From: a virus
Virus record (IMG/VR): IMGVR_UViG_3300042556_001883
Coordinates: 1-47,716 of that record
Length of the DNA stretch: 47,716 nucleotides
Direction: 5' to 3' (one strand)
A program made the position numbers and the translations under genes. Under the pieces are notes generated by a model. That model worked only from the letters and a program-made list of their open reading frames with translations, did not search any database and had not been told where the DNA came from. Positions 41,977-47,716 of the stretch are shown here, piece by piece (positions within the stretch are counted from its first letter, which is position 1; the number at the start of each line of letters is the position of its first letter).

Positions 41977-42973
41977 TGAAAAGTGTTAATATTGATCTAT
42001 CGTAATCTAAAATGTTAAGTTGATTTCTATTGTGCTGAATTATGTCAAAATTATCTTTATATAATTTATTCAATGGTAATTTTAATACATCTTTAACACA
42101 TTTTTTAAACACAGCAAATCTCCAGCGCACATCTTCTATGTTATCATAAGAATAGTCTATAAAATCAGGAAAACTAAATCCTAAATTTCGCAATCTTTCT
42201 ATAGTACCTGGGTTAGCGAATGGCATTATAAAATGTCCTTTTAACAAAGGTTCAAATGTTTTCTCAGTAATATGAATAAGATTAGTTTGAACACAATTAC
42301 TTTCAACATATACACTAAGAAATGTATCGTCGTAAAATTTATTAGATATTGGTCTAAACGATCCGGCTGTATCATTGTCGTCAAACGTTACACCCAATGA
42401 GCGCATACTGCTGTATCCCTGGTCAGCATAGTCTTGTAAAAAAGAATACAAGTCTAGTCTATATCCATAACCTCTACCACATAAATTTAAAAAAGTTTTT
42501 GTTCGTGGCCTGTCAGCATTTAATTCATTTAAAATGTAACTGGTGTGACCTGCATAATGATGCAGTATTAGATCTAACGATCTTACATATTCCTCGTCTA
42601 TATCTGTGTAATATAGTTTAGATCTATTCCACATAAAGTCCCACCGCAACACATTAACATTTTCTAATGCAAAATTTTTACTAAAGTTATTAGTTAAGTA
42701 CCATTTGTTCAAATGAGGAAAATTTTTAATAAAACTACAAAAATTGTCTATGTATTCATCACCGTGATTGACTAGGTCATAAAAAACCACGCGACTGTAA
42801 TTCTGAGCTGCATTTGTAACTAATTCTTCCCATCCTTGTGTATGTAATCCATAATGATCATTCAATGATATAAAGAATGTGTCTTTGATATCTTTTACAT
42901 CGTGCCCTAAAATTTCTAGATGACAAGGTATATCAAAACCTTCTACACCGTTAATTACTGTAATTTTTCTCAT
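41969..42973 (-). CDS. Glycosyltransferase-like protein (first of a pair)
   Basis: 334 aa. The conserved part is near 220-280: VESNCVQTNLIHITEKTFEP, LLKGHFIMPFANPGTIERLR, LGFSFPDFIDYSYDNIED. The ESN...TEKTFEP...PGT...LGFxFxxFIDxSYD pattern occurs in phage and giant-virus glycosyltransferase-like proteins. The N-terminal part has ITVINGVEGFDIPCH and a Tyr/Asn/Asp-rich sequence. Coding is AT-rich. It overlaps SGNH genes on both sides (23 bases at its start, eight at its end). Paired with the 368-aa paralogue. Confidence 0.65.
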   Translation of the reverse strand: MRKITVINGVEGFDIPCHLEILGHDVKDIKDTFFISLNDHYGLHTQGWEELVTNAAQNYSRVVFYDLVNHGDEYIDNFCSFIKNFPHLNKWYLTNNFSKNFALENVNVLRWDFMWNRSKLYYTDIDEEYVRSLDLILHHYAGHTSYILNELNADRPRTKTFLNLCGRGYGYRLDLYSFLQDYADQGYSSMRSLGVTFDDNDTAGSFRPISNKFYDDTFLSVYVESNCVQTNLIHITEKTFEPLLKGHFIMPFANPGTIERLRNLGFSFPDFIDYSYDNIEDVRWRFAVFKKCVKDVLKLPLNKLYKDNFDIIQHNRNQLNILDYDRSILTLFNE

Positions 42974-43652
42974 AGAAGTCCAATAATAAATCTGCTATTG
43001 CTTGATGGCCATGTTCATTGGGATGAAATAACTTGTGTTTGAAATAAAAATTATCTCTAATAGCAGGTACAGCATAATCTTGACCAGATATTAACTTGGT
43101 TATAGTTTCTGGTAAAATCGTGTGTTTGTCAATAAAATACTGGTCTAAATTCAATTGATCAAAATAACTAAAAAAAATAGCATCTATATTATTATGGTTT
43201 GTAAATTGTTGAAATAGAAAAACAACTTGCGTTGCTAAAAACTTTGAATAATTTTTATGATCAACTAATTTATAATGTAATTCTTTTACTCCTAATAGAT
43301 GTCCTATATCTTCTGGTGATTGTCCTGTGGGTCGAATATCACCTGTTCTATACACTGCATCTGGTGTAATGTTTACAAACTCATCTGATGCATTTGAATA
43401 GCTAAGATACCTTGATTGTGCAGTCAATCCTACCATAAAGATTGTTTGATAATCTTTGTAGTTAGGATATTGATCCAAAAAATTAAAAAGCTGAACTGTC
43501 AAATGCCCGATGGAACTGGCCGGAGTACCTAAATTTACTAGTCCGGCTCCTATTTTATTTGCAACCAATTGTGGCCATGCATCTTGTTGAGGTTTGTCTA
43601 ATTCGGAGCCAAATGTCCAACTGTCTCCGAACGCAACTAGAAGTTTACGCAT
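42951..43652 (-). CDS. SGNH/GDSL-type hydrolase (first copy)
   Basis: 233 aa. Block I FGDSWTFGSEL has Ser11; block II NLGTPASSIGHL is present; block V HPNEHGH lies at 210-216. Start taken at 43652 (MRKLLVAFGDSW), not the 33-codon longer frame, because the latter would run through the gp23 terminator and begin inside gp23; the shorter start puts block I at the usual place. GGATAA about 10 bases upstream is a modest ribosome site. First gene of the four-gene SGNH/glycosyltransferase unit directly after the capsid gene. No secretion signal. Likely a glycan or lipid acyl-esterase; substrate unknown. Confidence 0.75.
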   Translation of the reverse strand: MRKLLVAFGDSWTFGSELDKPQQDAWPQLVANKIGAGLVNLGTPASSIGHLTVQLFNFLDQYPNYKDYQTIFMVGLTAQSRYLSYSNASDEFVNITPDAVYRTGDIRPTGQSPEDIGHLLGVKELHYKLVDHKNYSKFLATQVVFLFQQFTNHNNIDAIFFSYFDQLNLDQYFIDKHTILPETITKLISGQDYAVPAIRDNFYFKHKLFHPNEHGHQAIADLLLDFYEKNYSN

Positions 43653-43669
43653 ATAGTTACTTATCCAAC

Positions 43670-43692
43670 AAAAAAGCGCCTTACGGCGCTTT
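43670..43692 (-). terminator. Intrinsic terminator after gp23
   Basis: AAGCGCC/GGCGCTT stem with four-base loop, followed by six T residues on the minus strand. It lies between the gp23 stop and the SGNH gene, ending the capsid transcript. Confidence 0.95.
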
Positions 43693-43716
43693 AATGTTTC
43701 CCATCCCGAGTGGAAA

Positions 43717-44913
43717 TTACTGGAACGATAGGTTAGAAACAGCAATCTCACCTAGGTAGTCAGCTGCGTTACCAAACGATGATGCTGTGTTTGTTAACTC
43801 AACATAACCGTAACGAGTCATAAAGCCAACGACTGGTTCAAATGTGCTTGGATCTAGAACAACGCCAGAGCTCATTAGAGGGATATATGGGCAGTAGAAC
43901 GCGGCTGCATCAGCCTCGCTTGAACCCTTATAACCAACTAGAACTGCTTGGCTATCGCTAGCATAGCTGTCAACATAGATACGCATTGCGCCGTTTAGTG
44001 TACCAACAAACTTGGTGTTGGTAGGAGCTTCAAAGGTACCTTCAGTTGTACGAGCAAATGCTGAAGTAGTTGCGCTCTGTAGTACAGTTAGAGCTGCTGG
44101 ACTTACAACTGCCCAGTTACCAGCGCCACGACGTGTACGTGAAGCGATTAGGTTTGCTGTACGGTTGATTAGAACAGCTAGTGCAGCATGCTCGTCACCA
44201 ACGAATGTAGCAGTACCGCTAACAGCAGCTTGGTCGAATGTGAATTCGGTAGCGGCTAGGCTACGTAAAGAACCTAGGATCTCTTGATCAATCTCAACTG
44301 TGATCTCTTGTGCAAGAGCAGCCATGATTTCTGCTTCGATGTCCAAACCGTGCATGGCTTGTGCATCTTGTGCAGCTTCAAAAGTCCAGCGAGCTGATAA
44401 CTTACGAGTCTTAGCTTCTACAACTTGCTTCAAGATTTGTACATTGATACGGTTACCAGGTACGCCTTCTAGAGTAGAAGTAGTAGCTGCCTTACCAGTT
44501 GTAGCTGTACCACCTGGAATTAAACCAGAGTAAGCAACAGCAATCTTGAATGGGCTTAGTGCTTCATCACCAGCTGTAGTACCAGTAGCATATGGGCTAG
44601 CGGTATCAGTGGTGTTGTCTGCATAACGAACACGTAGTGTGTGGATCTGTGCAACAGGTCCAGTCATTGGCTGAACACCAACGATTTCGTTTGCAATAAC
44701 TGTTGGCATAACACGACGAATCACTGGTAGAATGACTCGGTTCAGTGTTGCAACGTTTGAAGCGGCTGTGGCACCAGCTGTAGCTGCTTCCATCAAGTGC
44801 TTGCGAGTGTTTTCTAAGATTACACCCATTGTGGTTCTTTTAGAACCGTTTAAGCCTTCTAACAGAGCGTCTTTAGTATCGCCCCAACGGCTTTCTAGTA
44901 ATGCTTGTGTCAT
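43717..44913 (-). CDS. gp23: Major capsid protein gp23
   Basis: 398 aa, shorter than T4 gp23 (521 aa) and typical of aquatic T4-like phages. Builds the capsid hexamers. Landmarks: MGVILENTRKHLMEAATAGA, where T4-type gp21 cleavage after Glu42 would remove a 42-residue propeptide; RVILPVIRRVMPTVIANEIV with GVQPMTGPVAQI; SARWTFEAAQDAQAMHGLDI followed by EAEIMAALAQEI; GNWAVVSPAALTVLQSAT; and a C-terminal PVVGFMTRYGYVEL. Codons look richer in G+C than in the fibre and glycan modules. It has a strong AGGAG-type ribosome site and a late promoter, with a terminator behind it. It follows gp22 as in T4. Confidence 0.97.
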   Translation of the reverse strand: MTQALLESRWGDTKDALLEGLNGSKRTTMGVILENTRKHLMEAATAGATAASNVATLNRVILPVIRRVMPTVIANEIVGVQPMTGPVAQIHTLRVRYADNTTDTASPYATGTTAGDEALSPFKIAVAYSGLIPGGTATTGKAATTSTLEGVPGNRINVQILKQVVEAKTRKLSARWTFEAAQDAQAMHGLDIEAEIMAALAQEITVEIDQEILGSLRSLAATEFTFDQAAVSGTATFVGDEHAALAVLINRTANLIASRTRRGAGNWAVVSPAALTVLQSATTSAFARTTEGTFEAPTNTKFVGTLNGAMRIYVDSYASDSQAVLVGYKGSSEADAAAFYCPYIPLMSSGVVLDPSTFEPVVGFMTRYGYVELTNTASSFGNAADYLGEIAVSNLSFQ

Positions 44914-44929
44914 TTTTATTCCTTTTCTC

Positions 44930-44937
44930 CTATTTAG
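44930..44937 (-). promoter_or_regulatory. Late-promoter-like element of gp23 (CTAAATAG)
   Basis: CCCTAAATAGGAG on the minus strand in the short gap between gp22 and gp23. The last bases run into the AGGAG ribosome site, so the leader would be about 15-20 bases. Confidence 0.55.
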
Positions 44938-44940
44938 GGT

Positions 44941-46047
44941 TTACTTTAGCCCTGCCAAACGCTTGATCTCAAAAACATTGTGAATGTTTTCTTCAACTAC
45001 AGGTGTATTAGCAGATTTATCACCAGTTACTTCTACACGACTTTCGCTGAGCATAGTTTTTGGCTTGCTTTCAACTTTTGCCGAGTTGTGAAGTACAGCT
45101 GGTAGATACTTTTCATATGCGCCCTGCAACTTAGCAGTTTGCACACTTTCAAGAAGTTCGCTCATGACTACAGCTTTCTCCTTGTTTAAAGGTTTCAATA
45201 GATTAGCAAGAATTTCCTTGCGCTCTGTTGATTCTTTAATAATCTTAATCTCTTTGTCTTTTGATTCAACAATCATTGCAGCCTGTTCAGCAACTTGTTT
45301 AGCTTCCGCTAAGGCTTGCTCTTTGGCAGCAACAACAGCTTGTAGCTTGCGAATTTCTTTGTTCTCATTTAAGTGAGTTACAGCAAATTCACTTGCAAAA
45401 GCTTCAAAGATCTGACGGCCAAACATGTTCTCACGAGCAAGTTGGATATCTTCTTTGAGTTGAGTCATTTCTGACTCTAGTTTCTTGGTAATTGACTCTT
45501 TAACTAGTTCTGCAGATCTAGCGATGAAATTCTGTTGTAGTTCAGCAAGCTTGTCTTTAGCACCAGCAATTAGACGAACTTTTGTCTCAACCACTGCCTG
45601 CTTGTCTTGCTCAAACTCTTGAATTTCTTCTGCTAGTGACTTGATCACAAATGATTCTAGCTTGCTTACACTATTCTCATATTGCTTGCGATCTTCGCGT
45701 AGTTCTCTAATTTCTTCAGCCAGTTTACCGACCATGAAATCATTGAACTTGGTACTGCTTTCCATCATGTGAACTTTAAATTTCGCACGATCCTCTGCTA
45801 GAGCTTGTTTCTCTGCTGCGAACTCTTCGAGTTCGTTTTGGAGACTTTCAGTTACCATTTTGTCTAGAGCTTCAACCATAACTTGTTTGTCATGTTGGTA
45901 TCTTTGAGCGAATTCTTCACGAAGTTCTGCGCGAACAGTTTCGCGAGCTTCAAGAAGTTTTGCTTCCCATGCTTCGCTAATTGCTTGCTTAGTATCTTCG
46001 TTTATGATGCCGCTGTCTACCAATGGTTTGATAGCATCTAATAACAT
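44941..46047 (-). CDS. gp22: Prohead scaffold (core) protein gp22
   Basis: 368 aa, almost wholly charged helix and coiled coil (for example REEFAQRYQHDKQVMVEALD, REDRKQYENSVSKLESFV, REFEQ-like Glu/Lys stretches), with DAIKPLVDSGIINEDTKQAI at the start. Scaffold that shapes the gp23 shell and is degraded by gp21 during maturation. The gene order core-gp21-gp22-gp23 is the T4 order. The C-terminus NVFEIKRLAGLK carries an LAGL motif also found at the end of the 995-aa protein and inside the 705-aa protein, perhaps a shared capsid or core contact. Good AGGAGA ribosome site. Confidence 0.9.
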   Translation of the reverse strand: MLLDAIKPLVDSGIINEDTKQAISEAWEAKLLEARETVRAELREEFAQRYQHDKQVMVEALDKMVTESLQNELEEFAAEKQALAEDRAKFKVHMMESSTKFNDFMVGKLAEEIRELREDRKQYENSVSKLESFVIKSLAEEIQEFEQDKQAVVETKVRLIAGAKDKLAELQQNFIARSAELVKESITKKLESEMTQLKEDIQLARENMFGRQIFEAFASEFAVTHLNENKEIRKLQAVVAAKEQALAEAKQVAEQAAMIVESKDKEIKIIKESTERKEILANLLKPLNKEKAVVMSELLESVQTAKLQGAYEKYLPAVLHNSAKVESKPKTMLSESRVEVTGDKSANTPVVEENIHNVFEIKRLAGLK

Positions 46048-46057
46048 CAGGTTTCTC

Positions 46058-46699
46058 CTATTTTAACTTAAGGTCTTTGATTAGGCGTGTTATGCCTTCT
46101 TTCAGGTACTTCTGTACTTTTTGATCTTGTGTGGCATCACGAGCCACATCTAACACTCGGTGTCCATGACGCATATTCATCAAGCTCTCATAGATTGCTT
46201 TGGGATATGCATGCGGAGCCGAAGGCTGTGCTACGATGTCAACGGTAATGATATCAAAACCACTAACATGTCCTGTACTCTCATTCACTTCACCTGAACC
46301 ACGGCTACTAACGCCTAGCTTAACACCACTAGTTAACATAGCTTCAACTAGTTTACCCATTGGTGTTGGTAGAATTTTTAGTTTACCGTGACCACAAGGA
46401 CCGTCCATCCACATACCTTCAATCATATGTGACACACGATCCAAATTAATCTTTAGGTCATCAGGGTGATCAACTTCACCAAGAACACTGTGTCCGCTCT
46501 TGATTTGCTCGTTGACCTGTGTTACGGCTTTTTCAATTTCAGAAACAGGATAAACACGTTGGTTGGCATTTTTCACGCCGCCCTCAATGAATATCCCTTT
46601 CATATATAGATTCTTACCCTGACCGTTCGTAGAGTCTTCGGACAAGACTTCTATCTGCGCCCGGTCAAAAGTAAGATCTTCTTTTAGGTACAAAGCCAT
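46058..46699 (-). CDS. gp21: Prohead core protease gp21
   Basis: 213 aa, the usual T4 gp21 length. Serine protease of the herpes-type fold that digests scaffold and trims capsid proteins after L-x-E/I-x-E sites. Visible features are MKGIFIEGGVKNANQRVYP (33-51), GEVDHPDDLKINLDRVSHMI with catalytic His78, KLGVSSRGSGEV with the Ser132/133 pair, and GFDIITVDIVAQPSAPHAYP completing the active site. The C-terminus is helical and basic. A modest AGGGC ribosome site precedes the ATG, 13 bases after the core gene. Confidence 0.93.
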   Translation of the reverse strand: MALYLKEDLTFDRAQIEVLSEDSTNGQGKNLYMKGIFIEGGVKNANQRVYPVSEIEKAVTQVNEQIKSGHSVLGEVDHPDDLKINLDRVSHMIEGMWMDGPCGHGKLKILPTPMGKLVEAMLTSGVKLGVSSRGSGEVNESTGHVSGFDIITVDIVAQPSAPHAYPKAIYESLMNMRHGHRVLDVARDATQDQKVQKYLKEGITRLIKDLKLK

Positions 46700-46712
46700 A
46701 TTATTGCCCTAA

Positions 46713-47639
46713 TTATTTGCCACCTTGTTCAATACTTGTTTTGTTAACAGGTACGGAACCATCGGTAGTTTGCCCTTCGCCTGCTTTTGCTTTTGCTTTG
46801 TTAGCAAATGCATTGCCAGCTTTTGCTCCTGGAACATTTTCAAACTTACCAGCACCTGGTAGGTCTTTGGTTGTGCCTTTCTTTGGAGCACTTGTGCCGT
46901 CTGGTGCGCTTTCGCTTGCACCTTGAGCTAAGTTCTTAGCTGTACCGCCCATATCATTCTTGCCTGCCACTGTTGACTGGGTGTTAACATTTGCATGATC
47001 GCCACCTGCGCTAGTACCTGCTGGTTGACCTTCTGTGTTGCTAGGTGAGCTGATTTTTTCTACATATTCACGCATTAGATCTACTGCGGTTTTCTGTAGC
47101 GGACGACGCTGCTTGGATTCGTATACAGATTCTGACATTTCTTCATCTTCTTCATCTTCGTCTTCTTTTTCAGCTTCCATCATTGCGAAGTTTTCTTCCT
47201 CTTCTTCGCCTTCTTCACTGTCCATGTCGCCCATGTCCATATCGTCCATGTCGCCTTCTTCGTCGCCCATTAGCTGTTCAAATTCAGCCTTTAGTGCTTC
47301 TAGCTCGCTCTCTAGATCCATAACTTTTTGCTCTAGATTTTCTTCGCCACCAACATCAGCATGATGATCATCATCGCCCATGTCCATGTCGCCCATGTCC
47401 ATGTCGTCATCTTCGCCTTCGCCGATTCCGTCTGTTTCGTCCATTGCAATTTCGTCTACCATGCTTTCAACTTGATCGCCACCTAAAGAACCATGCATGC
47501 TTTCTTCGGCGTACTCATCGTCCATTAGACTTTCGTATATATCTCGTGATTTTTCAACCACGATTTCGTGGAACAACGCACGAGCTTTACCTTCCTCGTC
47601 GTTGATAATGTGTTCAATTAGCTGTTCATATTTGTTCAT
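46713..47639 (-). CDS. Acidic prohead core protein (gp68/gp67-like)
   Basis: 308 aa. The N-terminus MNKYEQLIEHIINDEEGKAR followed by ALFHEIVVEKSRDIYESLMD matches the start of T4 gp67/gp68 core proteins (LI..I...D...A+.LFE..). Residues 50-160 are extremely acidic Asp/Glu/Met repeats (DDDMDMGDMDMGDDDHHADV), with a coiled coil at about 103-125. After ESVYESKQRRPLQKTAVDLM the tail is Gly/Ala/Lys/Thr-rich. It is much longer than T4 gp68. Position immediately before gp21 is exactly that of gene 68. AAGGAGT ribosome site. Likely part of the scaffold core, perhaps cleaved to acidic peptides kept in the head. Confidence 0.8.
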   Translation of the reverse strand: MNKYEQLIEHIINDEEGKARALFHEIVVEKSRDIYESLMDDEYAEESMHGSLGGDQVESMVDEIAMDETDGIGEGEDDDMDMGDMDMGDDDHHADVGGEENLEQKVMDLESELEALKAEFEQLMGDEEGDMDDMDMGDMDSEEGEEEEENFAMMEAEKEDEDEEDEEMSESVYESKQRRPLQKTAVDLMREYVEKISSPSNTEGQPAGTSAGGDHANVNTQSTVAGKNDMGGTAKNLAQGASESAPDGTSAPKKGTTKDLPGAGKFENVPGAKAGNAFANKAKAKAGEGQTTDGSVPVNKTSIEQGGK

Positions 47640-47670
47640 TAGGAACTCCTTATAATAATATGGCTGTATT

Positions 47671-47678
47671 TTATTTAC
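47671..47678 (-). promoter_or_regulatory. Late-promoter-like element before the core gene (GTAAATAA)
   Basis: TTTAGTAAATAAAATACAG on the minus strand about 30 bases before the core protein ATG, with AAGGAGT between. The core TAAATAA departs from the consensus in its last base. The remaining bases to 47716 show no coding evidence. Confidence 0.45.
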
Positions 47679-47716
47679 TAAAATACGCAGATAACGGGGT
47701 TAAATGGTGTTTTTTT

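Noticed and set aside
43653-43751. 33-codon N-terminal extension of the first SGNH gene
   Set aside because: It would begin inside gp23 and run through its terminator; block I fits a start at 43652.
1-47716. tRNA genes, integrase, attachment sites or insertion sequences
   Set aside because: None seen on either strand; cloverleaf-like sequence and transposase or recombinase motifs were not found by eye.

Overview
The window is the virion-structure region of a T4-like contractile-tailed phage (myovirus), probably an uncultured relative of the marine/freshwater T4 superfamily (cyanophage and pelagiphage type) rather than of coliphage T4 itself. The evidence is a recognisable set of T4 morphogenesis genes: gp68-like core, gp21 protease, gp22 scaffold, gp23 major capsid, gp13/gp14/gp15 neck, gp18 sheath, gp19 tube, gp4 head completion, a probable gp16 small terminase and a gp1-like dNMP kinase. 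There are also several families typical of aquatic T4-like phages. No photosynthesis genes, tRNAs, integrase or CRISPR were seen, so the host cannot be named.

Most genes are on the minus strand, so the layout is given from high to low coordinates. Head module 47639-43717: core protein, gp21, gp22 and gp23 in T4 order, closed by a strong terminator. Glycan-type module 43652-39989: four overlapping, AT-rich genes that alternate SGNH hydrolase and glycosyltransferase-like. Tail-fibre module 39909-22986: ten fibre or fibre-associated genes full of related repeats, ending with a DUF115-like gene. Plus-strand island 19076-22247: gp14, gp15 and a Nudix hydrolase. Minus strand again 19002-15491: two unknown genes under sigma70-type promoters, then gp13, a small conserved protein and the gp1-like kinase, with a plus-strand zinc-ribbon gene overlapping the kinase tail to tail. 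Tail module 15082-9417: gp18, gp19 and a tube-fold protein. Then gp4 and the probable gp16. Finally 7847-1 holds a chain of large, modular, Ala/Pro-rich proteins with features of internal (packaged) head proteins, including one with a GH19 lysozyme/chitinase domain.

Regulation is readable. A T4 late-promoter-like element (TAAATAC, once the full TATAAATA) lies before most transcription units on both strands. Classical sigma70 promoters occur only at 18715-19036. Several strong intrinsic terminators separate the units. The points most worth following are: N-termini resembling the T4 capsid-targeting sequence together with recurrent protease-like L-x-E sites in the 1-7847 proteins; the paired SGNH/glycosyltransferase operon; promoters abutting start codons (possible leaderless mRNAs); a hairpin masking the kinase ribosome binding site; and shared repeats that could drive fibre shuffling.
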